From HB2-32-21 sp040235495 (GTDB lineage: Bacteria > Pseudomonadota > Gammaproteobacteria > Pseudomonadales > Porticoccaceae), in NCBI GenBank assembly GCA_040235495.1, contig JBECKV010000096.1:1-41036 (forward strand): DNA of 41,036 nucleotides. The letters run 5' to 3'. This document shows, in pieces, positions 8,175 to 18,000 of the stretch. A model generated the notes under the pieces. That model was not told where the DNA came from and searched no databases. It worked only from the letters and a program-made list of their open reading frames with translations. Every line of letters starts with the position of its first letter. The stretch's first letter is position 1. The position numbers and the translations under genes are program-made.

Positions 8175-9242
8175 ATGGGAATATTTTCATTTTTGGATAG
8201 GCAGGCCAAGCCCCTGCTGGGCGTGGATATCAGCTCTTCCACGGTGAAGTTGCTCGAGTTGAGTCGAAGCGGAAGCCGTTACAAGGTCGAAAGCTACATG
8301 GTCAGGCCCTTGCCGCCCAACACCGTCGTGGAAAAGGTTGTCAAGGATGTCGATGCGCTAGCCGATGTTGTCAGTAAGGTCGTCGCCCAGGCCAAGGTTA
8401 AGAACAAGGACGCCGCGGTAGCCGTTGCCGGTTCGGCGGTTATCACGAAAGTGATTGAGATGCCCGCTGACCTGAGTGAGGAAGGCTTGGAATCACAGCT
8501 TTCGGTTGAGGCCGATCAGTACATTCCCTATCCCCTCGACGAAGTGGCCCTCGACTTTGAGCTGCTCGGCTTATCCGAAGACAACCCAGGCCAAGTGGAT
8601 GTAATGCTTGCGGCCTGTCGGCGCGAGACGGTGGACTCACGGGCTGAAGTCCTGGAAATGGCGGGCTTGAAGCCAAAGGTCGTGGATGTCGAGGTGTTTG
8701 CCGTTGAACGCGCTTTCCAGTTGCTGGCCGAGCAAATGGAAGACCTGGGAGAGCGGGTTGTAGCCATTGTCGACGTCGGAGCGACTATGATGACGCTCAG
8801 CGTGTTGGTGGAAGGCAAAACCCTGTACACACGGGAGCAGGCTTTCGGCGGCAAGCAGGTGACCGAGGAAATTCAGAGGCGTTATGGCCTGTCCCACGAA
8901 GAAGCCGGTCAAGCGAAGAAGCAGGGCGGCTTGCCCGAGGACTACGAATCCGAAATATTGGTGCCGTTTAAAGAGGCCCTGATTCAACAGATCTCCAGAT
9001 CGCTGCAGTTCTTCTTCTCTTCCAGCCAGTACAACTATGTGGATCAGCTGATACTGGCTGGTGGGGTGGCATCCATGGACGGGTTACGGGACGAGGTGGA
9101 GGAGAAGCTTGGCTTGCCGACGATGATTGCCAACCCTTTTGCAAATATGGCGGTGAGTAACAAAGTCAATGCCGTCGCTTTGGCAATGGATGCCCCGGCT
9201 ATGCTCATAGCTGTTGGATTAGCCTTAAGGAGCTTCGAATAA
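8175..9242 (+). CDS. pilM: Type IV pilus assembly protein PilM
   Basis: Cytoplasmic actin-like ATPase-fold protein that docks onto the cytoplasmic N-terminus of PilN and forms the inner ring of the type IV pilus alignment complex. The N-terminal LLGVDISSSTVKLLEL and the later AIVDVGATMMTLSVL are the phosphate-binding loops of the actin/FtsA fold, and LILAGGVASMDGL is the third nucleotide-site segment. Length (355) is typical. ATG 8175 has a modest AGGA about 14 nt upstream. pilN begins one base after its stop, so pilMNOPQ is tightly coupled. The gene order identifies the cluster securely. Confidence 0.96.
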   Translation: MGIFSFLDRQAKPLLGVDISSSTVKLLELSRSGSRYKVESYMVRPLPPNTVVEKVVKDVDALADVVSKVVAQAKVKNKDAAVAVAGSAVITKVIEMPADLSEEGLESQLSVEADQYIPYPLDEVALDFELLGLSEDNPGQVDVMLAACRRETVDSRAEVLEMAGLKPKVVDVEVFAVERAFQLLAEQMEDLGERVVAIVDVGATMMTLSVLVEGKTLYTREQAFGGKQVTEEIQRRYGLSHEEAGQAKKQGGLPEDYESEILVPFKEALIQQISRSLQFFFSSSQYNYVDQLILAGGVASMDGLRDEVEEKLGLPTMIANPFANMAVSNKVNAVALAMDAPAMLIAVGLALRSFE

Positions 9243-9243
9243 T

Positions 9244-9822
9244 ATGGCCAATGTCAACTTGCTCCCCTGGCGGGAGGAGTACCGGCGGGAAAAGCGAAAA
9301 GAATTCGTGGTCGTCATGGTGGCCGTGCTGTTATTGGGCATGTTTTCAGTGTTTGTCTGGGATCGGCTGGTTAACGGCCGCATAGACTGGCAAAACAGCC
9401 GTAATGATCTCCTTAATCGGGAAATTGCCATACTGGACAAGAAGGTGGAAGAGATCTCCCAGCTGAAGCTGAGGCGCCAGCAGATGATCGAACGCATGGA
9501 GGTGATTCTGGCTCTGCAAAGCAATCGTGCCGATATCGTCAAGATTTATGACCAGTTTGTCAGGGCAACGCCCGATGGCGTGTATTTCACTGAGATGGTG
9601 AGGAGAGCAGGCAATGTGTCGCTGATTGGTTACGCTGAATCCAATAGCAGGATCTCCGTGCTGATGCGACAGCTTGCAGCGGTGGAAATGTTCAAGGATC
9701 CCAATCTTACCAAGGTGGAAGCGGATGAGATGCTGGGCGAGCAGGGGAGCAGATTTGAGTTGCAGGTGAAAATTGCTGAAAGGCGCGAAGAAGGCAGGGA
9801 GGTCGCGGCTCATGGCAGCTGA
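9244..9822 (+). CDS. pilN: Type IV pilus assembly protein PilN
   Basis: Bitopic inner-membrane protein of the PilMNOP complex. The first residues (MANVNLLPWREE) are the conserved cytoplasmic segment that binds PilM. One membrane helix lies at about residues 21-40 (VVVMVAVLLLGMFSVFV). A coiled coil follows at about 50-85, and then a periplasmic ferredoxin-like domain that pairs with PilO. AAGGAGC about 10 nt upstream supports ATG 9244. Its last 11 bases overlap pilO. Length (192) is normal. Confidence 0.95.
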   Translation: MANVNLLPWREEYRREKRKEFVVVMVAVLLLGMFSVFVWDRLVNGRIDWQNSRNDLLNREIAILDKKVEEISQLKLRRQQMIERMEVILALQSNRADIVKIYDQFVRATPDGVYFTEMVRRAGNVSLIGYAESNSRISVLMRQLAAVEMFKDPNLTKVEADEMLGEQGSRFELQVKIAERREEGREVAAHGS

Positions 9823-10426
9823 AAAGTTCAAAGCCAAGGATCTTGAGGTCTCTGAGTTTACGCTGGACAACATCGGCGTATGGCCACTTCTCTACAGGGT
9901 GGTGGTGTGCGTCGCCCTGTTTTTGCTAGTCATGGTGGCCGGTTATTTTTTTCACGCCAAGGATCTGTATGCGGTCCTTGAGAATGCCGAGAAAAAAGAA
10001 ACTTCGCTCAGGCAGACCTATAAGGAGAAAGCCTTTGAAGTGGCCAACCTCGAGGCTTATAAGCAGCAAATGGTCGAGCTGGAGGCATCCTTTAATGCTT
10101 TGCTCGGTCAGCTTCCCGCCGATACCGAGGTTCCTGGCCTGCTTGAAGATATTACCGATCTGGGTCACGGCAGCAGCCTGGAAATAAACACGATTTCCCT
10201 GCAACCCGAACGGGCTCAGGAGTTTTATGTTGAATTGCCGATAAAAATAATCGCCGGTGGCGGGTATCATGATGTCGCTACCTTTGTCAGCGGTGTGGCT
10301 GGATTGCCACGCATCGTGACCCTCCACGATTTTTCCCTGAAGACCACCGATAAGGGGGGGCAGCAGGTATTTGAGCTGGAGGCGAAGACGTACCGATATA
10401 AGGGGGAAGATGATGGAGCGAAATAA
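9812..10426 (+). CDS. pilO: Type IV pilus assembly protein PilO
   Basis: Partner of PilN in the periplasmic alignment complex linking the pilus motor to the secretin. It has a short cytoplasmic N-terminus, one membrane helix at about residues 30-46 (VVVCVALFLLVMVAGYF), a coiled coil (about 50-90) and a periplasmic ferredoxin-like fold. ATG 9812 is preceded by GGGAGG with an 8-nt gap, a strong ribosome site inside the end of pilN. A longer frame to 9773 lacks such a site. The result is 204 residues, the family length. The last 14 bases overlap pilP. Confidence 0.95.
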   Translation: MAAEKFKAKDLEVSEFTLDNIGVWPLLYRVVVCVALFLLVMVAGYFFHAKDLYAVLENAEKKETSLRQTYKEKAFEVANLEAYKQQMVELEASFNALLGQLPADTEVPGLLEDITDLGHGSSLEINTISLQPERAQEFYVELPIKIIAGGGYHDVATFVSGVAGLPRIVTLHDFSLKTTDKGGQQVFELEAKTYRYKGEDDGAK

Positions 10427-10955
10427 GACAACCCCCGCCAGGCTGTTAGCGCTGGCCGCCACGTGTCTATTGATTGCGGGTTGCACGCCTGATGGAAATC
10501 ATGCTGATCTGCAGCAATTCATGGAGCAGGCCAAAACCCAGCCCCAGGGGGAAATAGAGCCCCTGCCAACCTTTAGGATGTATGAAGCCTTCAAATACAG
10601 CGTTGTCGCTCAGCGCAGTCCCTTTGAAAAACCATTGACGGCCACTGCTGACGACAGTCAGGGCAGGGTTGCGGTAAAGCCGGACGAAAACCGGGAAAAG
10701 GAATATTTAGAGGGATTTAATTTTGCCGCCCTGGTAATGGTTGGAACACTGGAAAAAGACGGGGTGCTGTGGTCACTGGTTGACGATGGCGAAGGCAGTG
10801 TGCATCGGGTAACCGTGGGTAATTACCTAGGTAAAAACCACGGAAAAATCGTGTCGGTCAGCCCATCGCAACTGGATGTGGTGGAGATAGTTCCGGACGG
10901 TAAAGAGGGTTGGGTGGAAAGGCCCAGAGCTTTGGCGCTCAAGGAGAATGATTAA
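10413..10955 (+). CDS. pilP: Pilus assembly lipoprotein PilP
   Basis: Inner-membrane lipoprotein that connects PilNO to the periplasmic N-domains of the secretin PilQ. The signal peptide ends in the lipobox LIAGC about 25 residues in, so the mature protein begins with a lipid-modified cysteine. The C-terminal half has the beta-sandwich pattern of PilP (YRVTVGNYLG-type strand, here HRVTVGNYLG). Two adjacent ATGs exist at 10410 and 10413; the second has the better distance (about 6 nt) to AGGGGG. The TAA stop overlaps the pilQ ATG as TAATG. Length about 180 residues, normal. Confidence 0.93.
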   Translation: MERNKTTPARLLALAATCLLIAGCTPDGNHADLQQFMEQAKTQPQGEIEPLPTFRMYEAFKYSVVAQRSPFEKPLTATADDSQGRVAVKPDENREKEYLEGFNFAALVMVGTLEKDGVLWSLVDDGEGSVHRVTVGNYLGKNHGKIVSVSPSQLDVVEIVPDGKEGWVERPRALALKEND

Positions 10956-13210
10956 TGACCAGTATTGGGGAATCCGGGATGAAGGTAATTCGTTGGTTTG
11001 AAATGACATTGGGGGCAGGAATAAAAATACCCTGTGCCGCGGTTATATTCGCTCAGGCCATGACCGCTGGAGCCGCAACCATAGAAGGTATCGGCTTTTC
11101 CGCTCTGCCCAACGAACGGTTTGAAATCAAGCTGGATTTCGACGGTCAGGCTGTTGAGCCCAAGGGCTATACGGTCGAGTCACCGGCAAGAGTTGTGCTG
11201 GATTTCGAAGGCACCGAAAGCGCGTTGAAGGAGAAGAAGTATCCACTGTCCTTCGCAAACGGCGAAAGCGCGGTAGTGCTGAGCGCCGGGGGGCGTACCC
11301 GGGTCATCGTTAACCTGGTATCGCCCGCGCCCTATGAGGTTGCCAGTAGTGGTGACGTAGTAACGCTCGTAATCGGACAGAGTGCGACGTCCGGGGGTGG
11401 GGAGACGGCCTCCAACCCGTCCGTGGGCGGAACTTCTGAAAGTACTCAACGCAGTAATGGGACGATAGCGGTTCGCCAGACTGAAAATGCCGTCGAGGAC
11501 CTGGATTTTAGCCGGAGCGAAGCCGGGGAGGGTGTCGTCTCTGTCATGCTGGCCAATGCAAATACGCCCATAGATGTGTCCAAGGAGGGCTCCTCGATCA
11601 TCCTTTCGCTCTATCGAACCGCCCTGCCCCAGGACCTGAATCGTAAATTGGATGTAGTAGATTTCGCGACGCCGATCAAGACCATCGACAGTGTCAGCGA
11701 TGGCCTCACCACGCGGATAACCATCGCCGCCATGGGTGAATACGACTATCTGGCCTATCAGGCCGATAAGCAGTACGTTGTCAGCGTCAAACCTCTGACG
11801 CGGCAGGAAATCGAGACCAGGAATAAAGATCAATTCGCCGGTGAAAAATTGTCGCTGAACTTTCAGGACATCGAAGTTCGCTCCGTACTTCAGTTGATCG
11901 CCGACTTTACCGGACTGAACCTGGTTGCCAGCGATACCGTCACCGGCAATATCACGCTGCGCCTCGAAAATGTTCCCTGGGATCAGGCACTGGATATTGT
12001 GCTCAAGGCCAAGGGCCTCGATAAACGCCAGCAGGGGAATGTGCTCATGGTGGCGCCCGCGGTTGAAATTGCCGAGCAGGAGCGCTTGCAGGTAGAGGCA
12101 AACAAGCAATTGATAGAGTTGGCGCCCCTGGTGACGGATTTCGTTCGGGTGCGTTATGCCGACGCCCGAAAATTGTTCGAGCTGTTTAATACTGATAACA
12201 CCCGCGGCAGTGGCGGTGGCGGTGGTAGTAGTCGTGATGAGAATGCTACTTCCAGTATTCTATCCGAGCGCGGCACGGCGATTGTCGATGAGCGAACCAA
12301 TACCATTGTCCTGACTGATGTACAGGACAAGATCGACGAGTTTCGCCGTCTGGTCAAGGAACTGGATATTCCCATCAAGCAAGTGGAAATCGATGCTCGT
12401 ATCATTGTCGCCACCACTGACTTTCGTAAGGAAATAGGGATGCGCTGGGGTATTGCGGGCGTGGAAGACCGCGGTGACTCGCTCTATTCTTTCGCCGGAA
12501 ATAGGGACGCTCAGAAATCCGATGGTGTTGTCGATGCCTTTACCATTGATTCAAGTGAAATAGATCCCGGTACCGGGGCAATTACCAATGAATCCGATCT
12601 GCTGTTATCCGAAACATTGGCCGTGGATCTTGGCTCGGCCGAACGCTTTGGTAGTTTAAGCCTGGGTCTGCTGCGGGATAACCTGTTCCTCGATTGGGAA
12701 ATCAGTGCCATGGAAGCTGATGGCTTTGGTGAAACCATATCCCAGCCCAAGGTGTTGACCGGTGACAAGCAGGAAGCCGTGATTAAATCAGGGGTGGAAA
12801 TTCCCTATGAAACCGGCACTTCCAGTGGCGAAACGGATCTGGAATTTCGGGAAGCGGTACTGCAGTTGAAAGTTACCCCCCAGATTACGCCTGACAACCG
12901 GGTGATCATGGACCTGCATATTACTCAGGACCAGGTGGGTGAAATCGTGCCTACTTCGGAGGGCGGATCCGAACCGACGATCGATATTACCGAGGTGCAA
13001 ACCCAGGCGCTGGTGGGCGACGGCCAGACGCTGGTCCTGGGTGGGATTTTTCAGATGCAGCAGGTGGATGCGGTTGACAAAGTCCCTGTTCTAGGTGATC
13101 TCCCCCTGGTTGGCAGGTTGTTCAGGAATGATTTCAAGGACCAGTCGAAAAGAGAAATCCTGATTTTCGTGACGCCTCGAATTATCAACGACCAGCTTTT
13201 GGACCGCTGA
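10955..13210 (+). CDS. pilQ: Type IV pilus secretin PilQ
   Basis: Outer-membrane channel through which the pilus fibre exits. Order of parts: a signal sequence (hydrophobic stretch about residues 22-45), two AMIN domains that bind peptidoglycan (about 50-140 and 175-280), a secretin/TonB short N-terminal domain (about 295-370), a secretin N1-type domain interrupted by a glycine-rich linker (about 420-430), and the C-terminal beta-barrel with VPVLGDLPLVGRLF near residue 710. Length 751. AAGGAG 8 nt upstream fixes the ATG at 10955, which overlaps the pilP stop. aroK follows with no gap. The glycine-serine linker length varies in the family and is probably flexible. Confidence 0.96.
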   Translation: MTSIGESGMKVIRWFEMTLGAGIKIPCAAVIFAQAMTAGAATIEGIGFSALPNERFEIKLDFDGQAVEPKGYTVESPARVVLDFEGTESALKEKKYPLSFANGESAVVLSAGGRTRVIVNLVSPAPYEVASSGDVVTLVIGQSATSGGGETASNPSVGGTSESTQRSNGTIAVRQTENAVEDLDFSRSEAGEGVVSVMLANANTPIDVSKEGSSIILSLYRTALPQDLNRKLDVVDFATPIKTIDSVSDGLTTRITIAAMGEYDYLAYQADKQYVVSVKPLTRQEIETRNKDQFAGEKLSLNFQDIEVRSVLQLIADFTGLNLVASDTVTGNITLRLENVPWDQALDIVLKAKGLDKRQQGNVLMVAPAVEIAEQERLQVEANKQLIELAPLVTDFVRVRYADARKLFELFNTDNTRGSGGGGGSSRDENATSSILSERGTAIVDERTNTIVLTDVQDKIDEFRRLVKELDIPIKQVEIDARIIVATTDFRKEIGMRWGIAGVEDRGDSLYSFAGNRDAQKSDGVVDAFTIDSSEIDPGTGAITNESDLLLSETLAVDLGSAERFGSLSLGLLRDNLFLDWEISAMEADGFGETISQPKVLTGDKQEAVIKSGVEIPYETGTSSGETDLEFREAVLQLKVTPQITPDNRVIMDLHITQDQVGEIVPTSEGGSEPTIDITEVQTQALVGDGQTLVLGGIFQMQQVDAVDKVPVLGDLPLVGRLFRNDFKDQSKREILIFVTPRIINDQLLDR

Positions 13211-13726
13211 GTGCCGCAACGTATCTTTCTTGTCGGCCCCATGGGGGCCGGCAAGACGACAGTTGGCAGGCAGCTCGCTAGACTTCTGAACTTCGCGTTT
13301 ATCGATCTCGATGCTGAAATTGAAAGCCGTTGTGGCGCGGACATTCAGTGGATCTTTGATGTCGAGGGCGAAGCGGGATTCCGGGCTCGGGAGTCTTCGA
13401 TTCTCAGTGAAGTAGCGACGCTTGATAACATCGTCATAGCCACGGGTGGCGGGGTCGTTATTCGGCCTGAAAACCGGGATCTTCTAAAAAAAAGCGGCAC
13501 TGTTATCTACCTCGCTATCCCGCCCGAGGCCTTGTATCGGCGTACCCTGCGCGACACCAAGCGTCCCCTCCTGCAAGTGCAGGATCGGCGTGCGCTGATC
13601 GAGCGACTGGTTCGAGAGCGGGAGCCACTTTATCGGGAAGTTGCCGATATCATCTACGATGGAATTAATACTACTCCCCATGCCAGCGCTAATGCGCTGA
13701 GAAGCCTGATTCAGGCCAGCGGATAG
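13211..13726 (+). CDS. aroK: Shikimate kinase
   Basis: Phosphorylates shikimate at the 3-hydroxyl with ATP, the fifth step of chorismate synthesis. It has Walker A GPMGAGKTTVGRQLA at about residues 8-22, the DxD-type substrate segment FIDLDAEIE, ATGGGVVIRPEN and the lid arginines in RRTLRDTKRPLL. Length 171 is typical. The GTG start lies directly after the pilQ TGA, so it is probably translationally coupled to the secretin gene. This linkage of pilQ to aroKB is conserved in Pseudomonas and relatives. Confidence 0.96.
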   Translation: MPQRIFLVGPMGAGKTTVGRQLARLLNFAFIDLDAEIESRCGADIQWIFDVEGEAGFRARESSILSEVATLDNIVIATGGGVVIRPENRDLLKKSGTVIYLAIPPEALYRRTLRDTKRPLLQVQDRRALIERLVREREPLYREVADIIYDGINTTPHASANALRSLIQASG

Positions 13727-13753
13727 TGATAAAATAACGTTTCTAGACACGTG

Positions 13754-13771
13754 ATGCGCGTGAGCGCGCAT
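13754..13771 (+). other. Stem-loop in the aroK-aroB spacer
   Basis: ATGCGCG (13754-13760), loop TGAG, then CGCGCAT (13765-13771) form a perfect 7-bp stem with a tetraloop. It sits 34 nt before the aroB TTG start, inside the operon, with no T-run. It could be an mRNA processing or stability element; function unknown. Confidence 0.4.
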
Positions 13772-13805
13772 ACGAGCGTAACCTCCAAGTAAGCGCGGCA
13801 AACTC

Positions 13806-14891
13806 TTGAGCAGACATATTCTGAGCCTGGACCTGGGCGAACGTAGTTACCCAATTTTGATTGGCAAAGGTTTACTGCGGCAGGAAGGACTGTTGTCGCC
13901 CTATGTGGGCGGCGACGGCTTGTTAATCGTTACTAACGAAACAGTTGGTCCGATTTATCTTGAAAGGCTGACCGGGGCATTGACGGGTCAGAGTGTTGAC
14001 CAACTGGTGCTGCCGGACGGTGAACAGTACAAAAATCTTGAAACCCTTAATTTGATATTTTCCAGATTACTGGAGTGTGGCCACAATCGGGATACGACCC
14101 TGATCGCTTTGGGAGGTGGGGTCATCGGCGATATGACCGGGTTTGCAGCGGCCTGTTATCAACGGGGTGTCGATTTTATCCAGATTCCCACTACCTTACT
14201 GGCGCAGGTAGACTCATCGGTGGGTGGTAAAACCGCCGTTAACCATGCGCTGGGCAAAAATATGATCGGCGCTTTCCATCAGCCCAAAGCGGTGTTCATC
14301 GACATAGAAGCACTGGACACCCTCCCCGAACGGGAGTACAGGGCGGGGCTGGCTGAAATCATTAAATATGGTCTCATTATCGATGAAGAGTTTTTTTGCT
14401 GGCTAGAGAGTCACGCCACTGACCTCTTGGAACGGCAGGAAAAGGCTCTGCTCCATGCCATAGCGGTTTCCTGCCGTCTCAAAGCCCGGGTCGTCAGCGC
14501 CGATGAGCGGGAAAGCGGCCTCAGAGCCATACTCAATCTGGGGCATACCTTTGGTCACGCCATTGAGACCCATCAGGGTTACGGAGGCTGGCTGCATGGC
14601 GAGGCGGTAGCCGCGGGAATGGTCATGGCCACCCGTATGTCTGTTCGGCTGGGGTGGCTGACGCCCATGGATGCCGGGAGAATTGAGTCTCTGATCGCTG
14701 CAATGGGGCTGCCCTGCCGGGGTCCGGACGATATTGGGCCGGATGCCTATCTAGAGCATATGTCTGTCGACAAGAAGGCGCGTGGTGGTAGGATACGGCT
14801 GGTACTGTTAAAGTCGATAGGGCAAGCGGTAGTGACCGCGGACTACTCCCAGGACGATCTGATTTCCGTACTCGCCCAAGCTTCTATCTAG
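13806..14891 (+). CDS. aroB: 3-dehydroquinate synthase
   Basis: Converts DAHP to 3-dehydroquinate, the second shikimate step, using NAD and a metal ion. It shows LPDGEQYKNLET, the NAD-binding GGGVIGDMTGFAAACY (about 99-114), IPTTLLAQVDSSVGGKTAVN (about 121-140) and the metal ligands in LNLGHTFGHAIE and WLHGEAV. Length 361 is normal. The only usable start is TTG 13806; an in-frame stop lies at 13779-13781 and no ATG or GTG falls between. The ribosome site is poor, so translation may be weak or coupled. It is 79 bp after aroK. The next gene is gltB. Confidence 0.96.
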   Translation: MSRHILSLDLGERSYPILIGKGLLRQEGLLSPYVGGDGLLIVTNETVGPIYLERLTGALTGQSVDQLVLPDGEQYKNLETLNLIFSRLLECGHNRDTTLIALGGGVIGDMTGFAAACYQRGVDFIQIPTTLLAQVDSSVGGKTAVNHALGKNMIGAFHQPKAVFIDIEALDTLPEREYRAGLAEIIKYGLIIDEEFFCWLESHATDLLERQEKALLHAIAVSCRLKARVVSADERESGLRAILNLGHTFGHAIETHQGYGGWLHGEAVAAGMVMATRMSVRLGWLTPMDAGRIESLIAAMGLPCRGPDDIGPDAYLEHMSVDKKARGGRIRLVLLKSIGQAVVTADYSQDDLISVLAQASI

Positions 14892-14896
14892 GGGAT

Positions 14897-14925
14897 TTGT
14901 TCCCCCACTTTCCTATGTGTAAAAT
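14897..14925 (+). promoter_or_regulatory. Candidate promoter for gltBD
   Basis: TTGTTC (14897-14902) and TAAAAT (14920-14925) are spaced by 17 bp in the 109-bp aroB-gltB spacer. The start of transcription would be near 14932, about 69 nt before the gltB ATG. The -10 is good (5/6), the -35 weak (3/6). Confidence 0.35.
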
Positions 14926-15000
14926 GTTCGTCCTTTTCGCCCGCCGGATTGTTCGTGCCCGGCCGATTTCTTTCTAATCTATTGTTTTTACAGGTATTGT

Positions 15001-18000
15001 ATGTCTCGTGGCTTGTATCGGCTGGACGAATATCGCGACAACTGCGGTTTTGGGTTGATTGCGCATATTGGTGGTCATGCCAGCCATAATCTGCTTCAAA
15101 AGGCAATTGAGGCGCTAACCTGCATGACCCACCGGGGTGGAATTGCCGCTGATGGTAAAACCGGCGATGGCTGTGGTTTGCTGATGCAAATCCCGGATAC
15201 CTTCTTCAGAGACATCACTCAAACACAGCACCATACCTCCCTGCCGGACCGTTATGCGGTTGGCGCCATAATGTTCAGTAACCGCCGGGAGGAGCGGGAA
15301 AAGGCCCGGGCGGTGATTGAGTCGGAAATGGCTCGCGAGAACCTTGAGGTCCTGGCCTGGCGTGAAGTGCCTACCAACAGCCAATGCCTGGGTGAAATCG
15401 CCCTGCGCACCCTGCCGGTACTGGAGCATCTTTTTGTCGGCGCTCCAGCCGATCTTGACGAAAAGCAGTTTGATGCACGTCTGTTTGTCGCTCGGCGTCG
15501 CACCGAAAAAAGATTGTGTACAAACAAGGGGTTTTATATCGCCAGTCTTTCGGCGCGCGTGATTTGCTACAAAGGGCTGATGATGCCCGTCGACCTCCCC
15601 AATTTCTATCCCGATCTTTCCGATCCGCGGCTGAAAACCGCCATTTGTGTTTTTCATCAGCGATTCAGCACCAATACCCTTCCGGAATGGCCACTGGCGC
15701 AGCCTTTTCGAATGCTGGCTCATAACGGCGAGATCAACACCATTCTCGGAAATCGAAACTGGGCCGTGGCGCGTACCGCGAAGTTTGATACCCCGCTGCT
15801 GCCGGAACTCAATGAACTTGCGCCCCTCGTGAATCGGGAAGGTTCGGATTCCTCCAGCCTTGATAACATGCTGGAACTACTGGTCACCGGGGGCGTGCCA
15901 CTGCATCAGGCGGTACGTATGCTGATACCCCCGGCCTGGCACAACGTTGACGACATGGACGCGGAACAGCGCGCCTTTTTTGCCTACCAGTCCATGCACA
16001 TGGAGCCTTGGGATGGTCCCGCGGGCCTGGTGATGACCGATGGCCGTTATGCCGTTTGCGCCCTGGATCGCAATGGCTTGCGTCCTTCTCGCTGGGTACT
16101 CACCAACGACGACATTATTACCGTGGCCTCGGAGGTCGGTGTCTATGATTATCAGCCCGAGACCGTGGTCGCAAAAGGACGACTGGGTCCGGGTGACATG
16201 TTGTCGGTGGATATCGTCCGGGGTCAAGTAGAAACCCGGGATCAGATCGATCGACGCCTGGCGGCCGCCAAGCCCTATCGCCAATGGCTCAAGCAGGGCG
16301 CCAAGACCATAGCATCCACCATGGATCTGGATGGTCTGGAAGCAGAGGGCACACTGTCTCCCCAATTAATCAAACGCTACATGAAAATGTACGGAGTGTC
16401 CCTGGAGGAACGAGATCAGGTACTTGCCCCGCTAGCCGAGGGTGCCCAGGAAGCGGTGGCTTCCATGGGGGATGATTCACCCATGGCGGTGTTGTCCGAA
16501 CAATGTCGAAGTGTCTTCGACTATTTTCGCCAGCAGTTTGCCCAGGTAACCAATCCCCCCATCGATCCCTTGCGTGAAGGTATCACCATGTCCCTGAGCA
16601 CACAGCTCGGGAAGGAGCATAATGTCTTCGATCAAACCGTCGATCACGCTCAGCGTATCAACCTGAATAGCCCGGTGTTGTCGCCCCGTAAGTATTTTGC
16701 CTTGAAAAATAATGACATCGCCGGCTTTCAAGCACGGAAATTCGCCCTGGCCTACAAGCCCGCCGAGACGGATTTGAAGTCGGCTATTCACAAGCTATGT
16801 GCTGAAATTGAAGCCGCCGTTCGCGACGACGTGACCATCTGCATTCTGTCGGACTACAAGATTGAGGTCGGCGAAATACCCGTGCAGGCGGTTTTTGCCG
16901 TTGGTGCCGTGCATAATCACCTGATTGCCAGGGGTTTGCGTTGCGACACCAACCTGATTGTCAGCACCGGCGCCGCCAGAGACCCCCATCAAATCGCGAC
17001 GCTCATCGGTTGTGGCGCCACTGCCGTGTATCCCTACCTCAGCTATCACCTGCTCCACGAAATGTGTGAAAGCGGGGAGTTGCTCGTTGATCTGGATACA
17101 GCCTTCAAGCATTACCGCCGGGGCATTAATAAAGGCCTGATGAAGATCTTGTCCAAGATGGGCATCTCCACCATCGCATCCTATCGTGGCGCCATGCTTT
17201 ACGAAGCGGTGGGTTTCGCCGATGAAATCATCGATCTGTGTTTTCCTGGGCTGATCAGCCGAATACAGGGCTCGGGCTTTGCCGATTTCCAGAAAGATCA
17301 GGAATTGCTGGCTCAAGCCACCTGGAAGGATCGGCAGCCCATATCCCCTGGCGGACTGTTCAAGTATATCCACGGGCAGGAGTATCACGCCTTCAACCCT
17401 GATGTGGTGGAGGCCCTGCACAAAGTGGTCCGCAGCGGCGATTATGCCGACTGGCGCGCCTACGCCAACCTGGTCAACGGACGTCCCGTCGCTACCTTGC
17501 GTGATCTCATGAAGGTCAAGTTTGGTGGCTCACCCATTGCCCTTGATGAGGTGGAGCCGATTGAAAAAATCATCACTCGCTTCGATTCAGCCGGGATGTC
17601 TCTGGGGGCGTTGTCACCCGAAGCCCACGAGGCCTTGGCGGAGGCACTCAACAGCCTCGGTGGGCGCTCCAACTCCGGCGAAGGCGGCGAGGACCCCAGG
17701 CGCTATGGAACTAAAAAAACATCGAAAATCAAGCAAGTAGCCTCTGGGCGATTTGGCGTTACGCCCCATTATCTGGTTAATGCCGAAGTCATTCAGATCA
17801 AGATTGCCCAGGGCGCAAAACCGGGTGAAGGAGGTCAGCTTCCCGGAGGCAAGGTCAACAAGCTGATCGCGTCGTTGCGCTATTCGGTACCCGGCGTCAC
17901 CCTTATTTCACCGCCGCCGCACCATGATATTTATTCTATCGAGGATCTGGCGCAACTGATCTTCGACCTTAAACAGGTCAATCCGCAAGCTCTGGTTTCG

